Source: Clostridium scatologenes (GTDB taxonomy: Bacteria; Bacillota; Clostridia; Clostridiales; Clostridiaceae). Taken from it: a stretch of 64,000 nucleotides of DNA. The notes below the pieces were generated by a model. That model did no database searches, was not told the DNA's origin, and saw only the letters and a program-made list of their open reading frames with translations. Positions 35,887 through 44,613 of this stretch are shown here, one piece after another; position 1 is the first letter of the stretch; every line of letters begins with the position of its first letter. The position numbers were made by a program, and so were the translations under genes. The stretch lies in contig NZ_CP009933.1 of NCBI RefSeq assembly GCF_000968375.1, positions 4,650,001-4,714,000 on the forward strand, in the 5' to 3' direction.

Positions 35887-37239
35887 ATGCATAGAATGTT
35901 TGGAACTGATGGAGTTAGAGGAATAGCTAATAAAGAATTAACAGCAGAATTAGCATATAAATTAGGAAAAGCAGGAGCTGTTGTACTAACAGAAGGAACT
36001 CACAAACCTAAAATACTTGTAGGAATGGATACAAGAATATCAGGAGACATGCTTGAAAGTGCTTTGGTTTCAGGAATACTTTCTGTAGGTGCAGAAGCTG
36101 TATGTGTAGGTATTATTCCAACTCCAGCAGTAGCACATTTAACAAGAAAATATGGAGCTGATGCAGGAGTTGTTATATCAGCATCACATAATCCTGTAGA
36201 ATATAATGGTATAAAATTTTTTAATTCACAAGGATATAAATTATCAGATGAGTTAGAGGATAAAATTCAAAGTGTTATAGAAAATAATTTTGAAGGAGTA
36301 CCATTACCAACTGGAGAAGATATAGGAAGAAAAATAGAAGAAGCTGGAGAAGCTGTTGGAGATTATATAGAATTTGCAAAATCAACTATAGATATAGATT
36401 TAAAGGGACTTAAAGTTGCATTGGATTGTGCAAATGGAGCATCATATATAACTTCAGTAAAAGCTTTTAAAGATCTTGGTGCACAGGTCTATGTTATAAA
36501 CAATGATCCAGATGGAGTAAATATAAATAAGAATTGTGGTTCAACTCATCCAGAAGAATTAATGGACTATGTTGTAAAAAAAGGTTGTGATCTAGGATTA
36601 GCTTTTGATGGAGATGCTGATAGATGTTTAGCTGTAGATGAAAAAGGAAATTTAATCAGCGGAGATTTTACAATGGCTATACTAGGAAGACATTTGAAAA
36701 ATAGAGGTAAGCTTGATAAAGATGTAGTTGTTGTTACTGTTATGAGTAATCTTGGATTGGATATAGCTTTAAAGAAAGAAAATATACATACAGTTAAGAC
36801 AAAAGTTGGAGACAGATATGTACTAGAAAAAATGGTTAAAGAAGGCTATAAATTAGGTGGAGAACAATCAGGACACATAATTATGACAGATTATAATACT
36901 ACTGGAGATGGACTAGTTACAGGTATTCAGATTGCTGCTGTAATTAAGGAAAGTGGAAAGACCCTATCAGAACTAGCATCTATGATGAAGGAGTTGCCAC
37001 AAGTTTTAGCTAATGCTACAGTTCCAAACAGTAAGAAAAACATATATTTAGAAGATGCTGAAATAGTTGAAGAAATAAAAAAAATAGAAGCTAAATTAGA
37101 TGGCTGTGGAAGAGTTTTAATAAGACCTTCAGGAACAGAACCATTAGTTAGAGTAATGCTTGAAGGTGAAGTTCAAAGTGAACTAGATGAAATGGCACAT
37201 GGACTAGCAGCACTTATTGAGAAAAAAGCTAATAATTAA
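35887..37239 (+). CDS. glmM: Phosphoglucosamine mutase
   Basis: Converts glucosamine-6-phosphate to glucosamine-1-phosphate for peptidoglycan precursors. The MFGTDGVRG start, the phospho-serine loop ISASHNPVEYNG, metal loop DGDADR, sugar-binding GEQSGH and phosphate-binding RPSGTEPLVR are intact. The ATG at 35887 has GAGAGG 8 nt upstream. 450 residues. It lies 5.3 kb before glmS, the previous pathway step, rather than next to cdaR as in many Bacillota. Confidence 0.96.
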   Translation: MHRMFGTDGVRGIANKELTAELAYKLGKAGAVVLTEGTHKPKILVGMDTRISGDMLESALVSGILSVGAEAVCVGIIPTPAVAHLTRKYGADAGVVISASHNPVEYNGIKFFNSQGYKLSDELEDKIQSVIENNFEGVPLPTGEDIGRKIEEAGEAVGDYIEFAKSTIDIDLKGLKVALDCANGASYITSVKAFKDLGAQVYVINNDPDGVNINKNCGSTHPEELMDYVVKKGCDLGLAFDGDADRCLAVDEKGNLISGDFTMAILGRHLKNRGKLDKDVVVVTVMSNLGLDIALKKENIHTVKTKVGDRYVLEKMVKEGYKLGGEQSGHIIMTDYNTTGDGLVTGIQIAAVIKESGKTLSELASMMKELPQVLANATVPNSKKNIYLEDAEIVEEIKKIEAKLDGCGRVLIRPSGTEPLVRVMLEGEVQSELDEMAHGLAALIEKKANN

Positions 37240-37251
37240 TATAAACATACA

Positions 37252-37283
37252 AAAAGACATGGGAATATCCTGTGTCTTTTTTT
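37252..37283 (+). terminator. Terminator after glmM
   Basis: An AAAAGACATGG/CCTGTGTCTTTT stem with one G-U pair is followed by a T-run. Confidence 0.88.
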
Positions 37284-37485
37284 ATATTTATATTAAAAAT
37301 ATACAAAAAGTATTTTTTAGTGATAGAAAAGTATAAAAGGATTTGTATTAGTATATGAAAGCGCTTTTGGAATTGTTTTATATAAGATACACTAGGAAAT
37401 AAAGGAAAAGTAGGTTAGTATATTTGTTTCATATGTGTAATGTAATTTAGATGTAAAAATAATAATGAATAATTGGGAGGTAAAA

Positions 37486-38058
37486 ATGCGAATAAATCAA
37501 GACAATTTTATTGAACAACTTAAAAATAAAAATTCAAAAGCTTTAGAATATGTTTTTGATAATTATTGTGATTACATATATAAAGTAGTATTTTCAGTAT
37601 TTGGTTCTAATCAGTATTCGAGCTATATAGATGAATGTATTAATGATATATTCATGTGTGTTTGGAATAACATAGATAAGTTTCATGAAGAAAAGGGAAG
37701 TTTTAAATATTGGTTTAAGGCAGTGGCAAAATATAAAGCTATAAATTATAAAAAGAAAATTATTAAAGATACTAATGTGGATTGTATAGAACATTATATT
37801 TTTGAAGCAAAGGAGCAAGTGGAAAATTTAGTTGTATCAAAGGAAAATAGGGAAGAAGTCATTAAAGTTATAAAAGATTTAAATGAACCAGATAGGGAAA
37901 TTTTCATAAGAAGATACTTAATACAAGAAGATATAGTGGAGATAGCAAATTCACTTGGGATAAATAGAAGTGCAGTTGATAATAGACTTTCTAGAGGAAG
38001 AAAAGTTTTAAAGGAGAAGCTTGCATTTTTAAGAAAAGGAGGTTGTATAAATGAATAG
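37486..38058 (+). CDS. ECF-type RNA polymerase sigma factor, copy 1
   Basis: 190-residue group IV sigma factor. Region 2 is visible (ALEYVFDNYCDYIYKVVFSV through KGSFKYWFKAVAKYKAINY) and region 4 with its helix-turn-helix (EIANSLGINRSAVDNRLSRGRKVLKEKL). The ATG at 37486 follows GGGAGG. It overlaps by 8 nt a gene for a transmembrane DUF4179 protein, its likely anti-sigma factor. A clear paralog lies 2.2 kb downstream. The stimulus is unknown. Confidence 0.92.
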   Translation: MRINQDNFIEQLKNKNSKALEYVFDNYCDYIYKVVFSVFGSNQYSSYIDECINDIFMCVWNNIDKFHEEKGSFKYWFKAVAKYKAINYKKKIIKDTNVDCIEHYIFEAKEQVENLVVSKENREEVIKVIKDLNEPDREIFIRRYLIQEDIVEIANSLGINRSAVDNRLSRGRKVLKEKLAFLRKGGCINE

Positions 38059-39508
38059 AGATATATTTGATGAAAAAGATATGTTGGAATTATTCAATTA
38101 TATAAACACTGATGAAGGACAAGATGATGTAAGTGTGAAAATTGATGATTTAAGAAAGAAGAAGTTAAGAAAGAATTTACTTAGTCGGGTAAGGGGATAT
38201 AATAGAATAAAGAAATTTAAATATAAAGTGGCAGCAGCTGTAATAATAGCTGTAATATTCATTAGTGCAGCTGTACCTGCTATTGCTAAAAATATTCCAG
38301 CTTTAAATTCTATAATTCAAGCTTTTGTTGATAATAGATCAGGTGATCATGGTGAATATGAGAAATATTCTAAGATAGTAAATAAGAGTGTAACAGATAA
38401 AGGAGTAACTTTAACTATAAATGAAGTTTTGTGTGATGAAGGCAGCTTAATGATAGGGTATACCATAAAAAGTGAAAATAATATAAAGGGCATTGTTAAA
38501 AGTGGAAAAGATATTAAAGAAACAACTTTTACCCCTTTTACATTAATGAATTCTATGCAAATAGATGGGAAACACCCTGATGGAGGTTCATGGCAGGATG
38601 GAAAGTATTTAGATGATCATACTTATATAAATTCAGATAATGTTGATATAGGAAATAAAAATCTTCCATCTGTTTTTAATGTGGATATAGATGTAAAAGA
38701 TATTTATGGTGTAAAAGGAAATTGGAATTTTAAATTTAGTGTTTCAAAAGATGAAACACTAAGAAATACTAAGGTGTTTAAACCAAATACTGTGACAAAG
38801 TTTCAAGATGCTACTATTAATGTGGAAAAAGTAAGCTTTTCACCTATAAATACATCCATAAGGATTACTGGTAAATATAATAAAGAAGAGTATAAAAATG
38901 TTGATAAAAGAAAAGAAGCTTTTAAACAATATATTATGATGGGAAATATGTTGTATGATCAATGGTTTGTTTTTGATGATAAAGGGGATGAAATTACAAA
39001 AAAGGGATCTTCAAGTAATGAGGTTCAAAACTCATCTTCTAGTGATTTTTACTATGATTTTAAATTTGTTAGTTTAAAGCGTATTCCTAAATATTTAACA
39101 GTTATACCATATAGAAATATTTTTCGTGAAAATAGTAATGAAAAAGCTACAGCTCCAGTATATAAAAATATAGATGGAACTTGTCCTATGGAACTTTCTC
39201 AAGGAAAAATAGGTAAACTTATAATTAAAGAAATAAAAACTGAAAAAGATAAAACTATTGTTAGGTATACAGCAGAAGGTCAAGCACCATTTTATCAGGC
39301 AAGATGGTTATTTATTTCAGATGATAAAGGTGAACCTATTGAAAGAAAGGATAATAATTTTGATGTAAAAAAAGATAAGGATAATCCTAGTGGTTATATC
39401 ATGGAATTTAAACCTTTGGATAAAAATATGAAATATAGAATAGGAACTAATATAAATGATGACATAGAAATACGAAATGATTTAAAATTTAAAATAGAAC
39501 TTAGATAG
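38051..39508 (+). CDS. DUF4179 transmembrane anti-sigma factor, copy 1
   Basis: 485 residues. A cytosolic N-terminus of about 60 residues binds sigma in related systems. One transmembrane helix (VAAAVIIAVIFISAAVPAIA, about 60-80) is followed by the DUF4179 extracytoplasmic region and a second beta-rich domain near the C-terminus. It is coupled to the sigma gene by an 8-nt overlap. It ends at a terminator. Confidence 0.85.
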   Translation: MNRDIFDEKDMLELFNYINTDEGQDDVSVKIDDLRKKKLRKNLLSRVRGYNRIKKFKYKVAAAVIIAVIFISAAVPAIAKNIPALNSIIQAFVDNRSGDHGEYEKYSKIVNKSVTDKGVTLTINEVLCDEGSLMIGYTIKSENNIKGIVKSGKDIKETTFTPFTLMNSMQIDGKHPDGGSWQDGKYLDDHTYINSDNVDIGNKNLPSVFNVDIDVKDIYGVKGNWNFKFSVSKDETLRNTKVFKPNTVTKFQDATINVEKVSFSPINTSIRITGKYNKEEYKNVDKRKEAFKQYIMMGNMLYDQWFVFDDKGDEITKKGSSSNEVQNSSSSDFYYDFKFVSLKRIPKYLTVIPYRNIFRENSNEKATAPVYKNIDGTCPMELSQGKIGKLIIKEIKTEKDKTIVRYTAEGQAPFYQARWLFISDDKGEPIERKDNNFDVKKDKDNPSGYIMEFKPLDKNMKYRIGTNINDDIEIRNDLKFKIELR

Positions 39509-39527
39509 TGAATAACAGGTATAAAGG

Positions 39528-39560
39528 CTCATTAATGTTTTAAACATTAATGAGTTTTCT
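39528..39560 (+). terminator. Terminator after the first sigma/anti-sigma pair
   Basis: CTCATTAATGTTT pairs with AAACATTAATGAG, then TTTTCT. Confidence 0.85.
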
Positions 39561-39688
39561 ATATAGTAATTTATAAACATATTTCATTTGTTGTTGAAAA
39601 AATGTATAAATATTATAATTTTATTGTCAGAAAATCCATAGAACCTTCGTATTAATTTGTGAGAAGCTTCTTACAAGGAGGAAAAAAA

Positions 39689-40252
39689 GTGAATATAGAT
39701 GAAAGTAATTTTATAGAACATATAAAAAAGAAAAATGCAAAAGCATTAGAATTTGTTGTAGATGAATACAGCAATTTGGTTTTTAAGGTAGTGAGGACTG
39801 TGCTTAATTCAAGTTTCCATGCCCAACATGCAGAAGAATGTGTAAATGATGTGTTCTGGGCAGTGTGGAATAATATAGAAAGCTTTGATGGAGAAAAAGG
39901 AAACTTTAAATATTGGATTACTGCTATAGCAAAATATAAAGCTATAGATTATAAAAGAAAGCTTTTTAAGCAAAGTACAGATGAATGTATAGATGACTAT
40001 AATTTAAAAGATGAGCTTAATGTAGAAAATGCATTAATATCAAAAGAAAATAGAGAAGAAATTTTAACGGCTATAAACGGAATGAGATCAGAGGATAAAG
40101 AAATATTTATAAGAAGATATTTTTTATATGAAGGAATAGAAAATATAGCAAAAATATTTGGAGTAGATAGAAATTTAGTAGATAAAAGGCTTTCAAGAGG
40201 ACGTAAATTTTTAAAGGAAAAGCTTATACCTTTGAAAGGAGAGATATTGTAA
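39689..40252 (+). CDS. ECF-type RNA polymerase sigma factor, copy 2
   Basis: 187-residue paralog of the sigma factor at 37486, with the same region 2 (ALEFVVDEYSNLVFKVVRTV, KGNFKYWITAIAKYKAIDY) and region 4 (NIAKIFGVDRNLVDKRLSRG). GTG start at 39689 after AAGGAGG; the longer frame from 39659 includes the SD. Its last base overlaps the start of the second DUF4179 gene. Confidence 0.92.
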   Translation: MNIDESNFIEHIKKKNAKALEFVVDEYSNLVFKVVRTVLNSSFHAQHAEECVNDVFWAVWNNIESFDGEKGNFKYWITAIAKYKAIDYKRKLFKQSTDECIDDYNLKDELNVENALISKENREEILTAINGMRSEDKEIFIRRYFLYEGIENIAKIFGVDRNLVDKRLSRGRKFLKEKLIPLKGEIL

Positions 40253-41688
40253 TGAATAATAAGGATTTTAATTTAGAGGAAAAAGATATATATAAATTAT
40301 TTAATGAAATAAAGATGGAAGAAAGTGAATTTAACCAAATGGAAGAAGAAATACCTGTTATTCAAAAAGAAAGGATAAAGAAAAATTTGAATAAAAAGAT
40401 TAAAGGACAAAAGGGCTTTAAGAAACTGAAATATGGATCTATAGCAGCAGCTATAAGTTTAATAAGTATTGTAGGTATAGGTACAGCCTCACCTGCTTTT
40501 GCTGAAAATATTCCAGTATTGAGTTCTATAACACAAACACTTAATGATAAATTTGGATTTCATGGAGAATATGAAAAGTATTCTCAAATAGTAAATAAAA
40601 GTGTTGAGGATAAAGGTATAGATTTTACATTAAATGAAGTTCTAGCAGATGATTCGAAAGTGGTTATAGGATATACAATAAAAAGTGATAAAAAGATAAG
40701 TGATGAAGAAGCGATGTTTGTATTGAGTTCAGTAAAGATAAATGGAAAAATGCCTAATGGATCACATGGTAGCTCAACTGGAAATTATATAGATGATTAT
40801 ACTTATGTAGGCACTGAAGAAATTCATACTAAAATACCTCAGGATTCTAATAAATTTAATGTTAACTTCAATGTTAGTAAAATAGGAAACGTAAAGGGTA
40901 AATGGAACTTTTCATTTAGTATATCAAAAGAAGAATTACTAAAGGATAGTAGTATATTTAAGCCAAATAAGAAAATAGATTTTCCAGATAGCAATGTAAT
41001 AATTGATAAGGTGGTATTTTCACCAATAGATACATCCGTTTTCTTAAGTGGAAAATCAAAAACTAAAAGAAGTGGAGAACATGGATTGCTTGATTATGAC
41101 TATTGGATTGCCTTTGATGATAAAGGAACAGAGATTACGCCAAAAGGACTTGGCGGAGGATCAGGAAACTTAAAGGATGGAAACTTTAGTTGTGAAATGA
41201 ATTATGTACGAATGAAAAGTGTTCCTAAATATTTAACTATTGTTCCTTGTAAAATTATTTCTTCTGGTGGTGGTGGAGTAAGTGTGGATAAGGATGGTAA
41301 AGAAACATCTATGAAAGTGGAAACCAAAAAGCCTAAAGAAATAAGTAAAGTTATAGATGGAATATATCCAATAGAATTGCCTCAAGGCGAAATGGGAAAA
41401 GTTATAGTAAAAGAAATAAAAACAGAAAATAATAAAACTATAGTTAAGTATACAGCACAAGGTAAAGCACCGTATTTTCAAGCACAAGATCTTCTTATAA
41501 AAGATGATCAAGGAAAAGATATTAAAATTAAGGATCATAATATAAGGAAAGATGAAAATAATCCTAATGAATTTACAAAAGTATTTGAGGCATTAGATCC
41601 TAATAAAAAATATACAATATATACTAATGATTTTAGTAATGTTGATTTTGGAGAAAATTTAAAGTTTAAAATTGATCTTAATAAGTAA
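40252..41688 (+). CDS. DUF4179 transmembrane anti-sigma factor, copy 2
   Basis: 478-residue paralog of the first anti-sigma protein. The transmembrane helix lies near residues 63-82 (GSIAAAISLISIVGIGTASP) with the shared AENIPVLSSI and HGEYEKYSQIVNKSV segments after it. The C-terminal parts align with copy 1 (LPQGEMGKVIVKEIKTE versus LSQGKIGKLIIKEIKTE). The duplicated pair probably arose by tandem duplication and then diverged. Confidence 0.85.
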   Translation: MNNKDFNLEEKDIYKLFNEIKMEESEFNQMEEEIPVIQKERIKKNLNKKIKGQKGFKKLKYGSIAAAISLISIVGIGTASPAFAENIPVLSSITQTLNDKFGFHGEYEKYSQIVNKSVEDKGIDFTLNEVLADDSKVVIGYTIKSDKKISDEEAMFVLSSVKINGKMPNGSHGSSTGNYIDDYTYVGTEEIHTKIPQDSNKFNVNFNVSKIGNVKGKWNFSFSISKEELLKDSSIFKPNKKIDFPDSNVIIDKVVFSPIDTSVFLSGKSKTKRSGEHGLLDYDYWIAFDDKGTEITPKGLGGGSGNLKDGNFSCEMNYVRMKSVPKYLTIVPCKIISSGGGGVSVDKDGKETSMKVETKKPKEISKVIDGIYPIELPQGEMGKVIVKEIKTENNKTIVKYTAQGKAPYFQAQDLLIKDDQGKDIKIKDHNIRKDENNPNEFTKVFEALDPNKKYTIYTNDFSNVDFGENLKFKIDLNK

Positions 41689-41700
41689 AAAATTATAATA

Positions 41701-41737
41701 AAAATCCTTAGAATTTTAATAATTCCTGAGGGTTTTT
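41701..41737 (+). terminator. Terminator after the second sigma/anti-sigma pair
   Basis: AAAATCCTTAG pairs with CTGAGGGTTTT using G-U pairs, followed by T residues. Confidence 0.8.
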
Positions 41738-41958
41738 ATTGATTTAGTTTTAAGTTAACAAAAAATTTAGATGTTTGACTAATCTATTAAATGTATGATA
41801 ATAAAAGTTAAATGGTGTTCTATTTTATATTTAATGTATAACGTTAATATGAAAAGTATAGCAATAAGTACTACTTAAAAATACATAAAGTATACTTGTA
41901 AAGGGTTTTTATACATACAATAAGCTGATAAATGGTGATTTTGAGTAAATCATTTAAG

Positions 41959-41987
41959 TTGACAAAAAATGTAGTTATAAATATAAT
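41959..41987 (+). promoter_or_regulatory. Sigma-A promoter of the glmS ribozyme transcript
   Basis: TTGACA (41959-41964) and TATAAT (41982-41987) with a 17-bp spacer. A second TTGACA at 41991-41996, with a weaker -10 TATTAA at 42013-42018, may be a tandem promoter. The interval 41739-41958 shows nothing else recognisable. Confidence 0.85.
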
Positions 41988-42106
41988 AAATTGACAGCGT
42001 GATTATGCTTTATATTAAAGTAACAATGGAGAGGAGATGAGAATAGAATATAAAATAAAAAATAAGTTAATTTAAAGCGCCAGGACTTGAGTGAAAGAAT
42101 AAACCT

Positions 42107-42156
42107 AAGGAAACTTAGATTATGCTGAGTAAGTTCCACCAACCAAATCGTAGATT
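42107..42156. repeat. Clostridial hairpin repeat, unit 1 (degenerate)
   Basis: First of two related ~50-bp units in the glmS ribozyme P1 loop. It shares AAGGAAACT, GCTGAGTAAGTTC and AACCAAATCG with unit 2, but its second hairpin has decayed. Confidence 0.75.
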
Positions 42157-42219
42157 AATTTCTTATAGATTATAGGGAGTGGACAAAAACTTCTTGAGGT
42201 TATAGGAGATTTCTTTTTA

Positions 42220-42278
42220 AAGGAAACTCAGCCTTATGGCTGAGTAAGTTCGACTAACCAAATCGCAGATTTGGAGTC
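42220..42278. repeat. Clostridial hairpin repeat, unit 2
   Basis: Two perfect hairpins: CTCAGCC TTAT GGCTGAG, then GACT-AA-CCAAATC GCA GATTTGG-AGTC. The dual-hairpin form resembles intergenic repeats I associate with clostridia, though no repeat family can be confirmed here. Confidence 0.75.
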
Positions 42279-42539
42279 TCACTTAAGTTGACGAGGATGG
42301 GGAGTATCGAATCTTCGGCGGGTGCCCCACGGTAACGCACTACCGTTAACGATTAATAAAATCAGAAAGTGATTTCTGACACAATATTAATCTGGTGTTA
42401 AAACCTTTATTTTAATACAATCTAAGGTGAATTTTAAATTTGCCATAGGTCTATTAAGTTTTGTCTATTTTAAAGTGATAAGTTTTAATAGGCTTTAGGG
42501 TTGTGAAAAAATTATTTGATTTAAGAAAGGAAGATTTTT

Positions 42540-44366
42540 ATGTGCGGAATAGTTGGTTTTATAGGAAAAAAGGATGCATCATCAGTTTTAATTGAAGGAT
42601 TAAGTAAATTAGAATATAGAGGATATGACTCAGCAGGAGTAGCTATATTTGATGAGGAAAGAATAAATGTTACAAAATGTAAAGGAAGACTTATAAATCT
42701 TGAAAATAAATTAAAAGAAGAACCTTTAAAGGGATCATTAGGAATAGGACATACAAGATGGGCTACTCATGGTGAACCATCAGATTTAAATGCACATCCT
42801 CACAGTAATGAAGATGAAACAATAAGTGTTGTTCATAATGGAATAATAGAGAACTATATGCACTTAAGAGAATGGTTAATTTCAAAAGGATATAAATTTG
42901 TATCAGAAACAGATACAGAAGTTATACCTAATTTAATAGATTATTTTTACAATGGTGATTTAGTAGATGCGGTTATGAAGGCTGTAGCTAAAATGGAAGG
43001 AAGCTATGCTATAGGTGTAATATGTGCAAAGGAACCAGATAAGCTTGTAGCAGTAAGAAAAGACAGTCCATTAATAGTAGGACTTGGTAAGGGAGAATTC
43101 TTTATAGCATCAGATATACCAGCAATATTAAATCACACTAGAGATATTTATCTTCTAAATGATAAAGAGTTTGTAGTTATGACTCAAGATGGAGTAAAAC
43201 TTTTATCACAAGAGGGAGAAGAAATAAAGAGAGATATATATCATGTAACTTGGAATGCTGATGCTGCTGAAAAAGGTGGATTTGAACACTTTATGATAAA
43301 GGAAATCCACGAACAGCCAAAAGCTATAAAAGATACTATGACATCAAGAGTTATGCCAGGAAAACCAATAACCCTTGATAAAATAACAATAACAAAAGAA
43401 CAAATAGAAAATATAGATAAAGTATATATAGTAGCGTGTGGAACTGCTTACCATGCAGGAATTGTAGGCAAATATGTAATAGAAAAATTAGCAAGAATAC
43501 CTGTAGAAGTAGAAGTTGCTTCTGAATTTAGATATAGAGATCCAATAATAAATGAAAGAACTTTAATGATTGTTGTAAGTCAATCAGGAGAAACAGCAGA
43601 TACTTTAGCAGCACTTAGAGAAGCTAAAGCTAATGGAGCCAGAGTAATAGCTGTAACTAATGTTGTTGGAAGCTCGGTATCAAGAGAAGCAGATGATGTA
43701 TTATATACATGGGCAGGACCAGAAATTGCAGTTGCTTCAACAAAAGCATATGTAACTCAGCTTATAGCAATGTATATTATAGCTTTGTTCTTTGCTGAAA
43801 ATAAGAAAACATTAAAAGAATCAGAAATAGAAGCAATAAAGAAAGAGATGCTAATATTGCCAGAAAGAGCAGAAAAGGTATTAAAAAATAAAGAAACTAT
43901 ACAAAAGTTTGCTTCAAAAACTTATATGCATAAGGATATGTTCTTCTTAGGAAGAGGTCTTGATTATGCTGTAGCTATGGAAGGTTCATTAAAGCTTAAA
44001 GAAATATCATATATTCATTCTGAAGCTTATGCAGGTGGAGAATTAAAACATGGTCCTATAGCTTTAATAGAAAAAGGAACTATAGTAATAGCAGGAGCTA
44101 CTCAAGAAAACTTATATGATAAAATGGTAAGTAATATCAAAGAAGTTAAAACTAGAGGAGCTAATGTTTTAGGTATTGCATTTGAAGGACATACAGAAAT
44201 AGAAAAAACTGTAGATTCAGTGTTATATATACCAGAAGTAAAAGATATATTAGCACCAGTAATATCTGTAATTCCATTACAATTACTATCTTATTATATG
44301 GCAATACAAAAAGGTTGCGATGTTGATAAACCACGTAATTTAGCAAAAAGCGTTACAGTAGAATAG
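42540..44366 (+). CDS. glmS: Glutamine--fructose-6-phosphate aminotransferase (isomerizing)
   Basis: Makes glucosamine-6-phosphate, entry to amino-sugar synthesis. The N-terminal glutaminase domain starts with the catalytic Cys2 in MCGIVGFIG and has YRGYDSAGVA and HTRWATHG. Two SIS sugar-isomerase domains follow (ACGTAYHAG, VSQSGETADT, FLGRGLDYAVAMEGSLKLKE). The C-terminus KPRNLAKSVTVE is the conserved part that TnsD recognises in Tn7 target sites, and a Tn7-like element starts 24 bp after the stop codon. 608 residues. Controlled by the upstream ribozyme. Confidence 0.98.
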   Translation: MCGIVGFIGKKDASSVLIEGLSKLEYRGYDSAGVAIFDEERINVTKCKGRLINLENKLKEEPLKGSLGIGHTRWATHGEPSDLNAHPHSNEDETISVVHNGIIENYMHLREWLISKGYKFVSETDTEVIPNLIDYFYNGDLVDAVMKAVAKMEGSYAIGVICAKEPDKLVAVRKDSPLIVGLGKGEFFIASDIPAILNHTRDIYLLNDKEFVVMTQDGVKLLSQEGEEIKRDIYHVTWNADAAEKGGFEHFMIKEIHEQPKAIKDTMTSRVMPGKPITLDKITITKEQIENIDKVYIVACGTAYHAGIVGKYVIEKLARIPVEVEVASEFRYRDPIINERTLMIVVSQSGETADTLAALREAKANGARVIAVTNVVGSSVSREADDVLYTWAGPEIAVASTKAYVTQLIAMYIIALFFAENKKTLKESEIEAIKKEMLILPERAEKVLKNKETIQKFASKTYMHKDMFFLGRGLDYAVAMEGSLKLKEISYIHSEAYAGGELKHGPIALIEKGTIVIAGATQENLYDKMVSNIKEVKTRGANVLGIAFEGHTEIEKTVDSVLYIPEVKDILAPVISVIPLQLLSYYMAIQKGCDVDKPRNLAKSVTVE

Positions 44367-44390
44367 ACATAATTATTAAATTTAACTGAT

Positions 44391-44480
44391 TGTAGGTTTG
44401 AAATAAAGTTTGATATTTTGGAATAAAGTATGATACTTTGAAACAAAGTTTGATATTTTGAAACAAAGTTTGAATAAAAA
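44391..44480 (+). repeat. Tn7-like left end with four TnsB-site repeats
   Basis: After TGTAGGTTT come four ~20-bp repeats of the form GAAAYAAAGTTTGATATTTT, starting near 44400, 44421, 44441 and 44461. The third and fourth are nearly identical and the second has diverged. Regular 20-bp spacing is what TnsB binding sites show. An inverted TTGAAT/ATTCAA follows and may relate to autoregulation of tnsA. Confidence 0.85.
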
Positions 44481-44551
44481 TTCAAGAGATGAAAATACTA
44501 TGCGTGAGATGTGTAGTATATAGGACAAATTAAATACAGCAATAGAGTAAA

Positions 44552-44590
44552 CCGCGCATTCTCAATATTTGTGAGAGTGTGCGGTTTTTT
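44552..44590 (+). terminator. Terminator inside the left end, upstream of tnsA
   Basis: CCGCGCATTCTCA pairs with TGAGAGTGTGCGG (one G-U pair) followed by six T. It would insulate tns genes from glmS read-through and end the glmS transcript. Versions recur at 56437 and 60971. Confidence 0.92.
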
Positions 44591-44613
44591 ATTGTATAAA
44601 AAGGTGTGATTAT

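Larger units (their letters stand above)
42070..42400 (+). ncRNA. glmS ribozyme with an expanded P1 loop
   Basis: Self-cleaving riboswitch activated by glucosamine-6-phosphate, upstream of glmS. The cleavage site lies before G42077 in AAAGCGCCAGG. P1 forms between ACTTGAGTGA (42085-42094) and TCACTTAAGT (42279-42288). The core continues with GTTGACGAGGATGGGG, GTATCGAATCTTCGGCGGG, TGCCCCACGGTAACGC and later stems to about 42400. The P1 loop of about 184 nt is much longer than usual and is filled with two repeat units. Confidence 0.95.

Noticed and set aside
44391..44480. CRISPR-like array from the 20-bp repeats
   Set aside because: No spacers between copies; the repeats are contiguous and match TnsB sites at a Tn7-type end.
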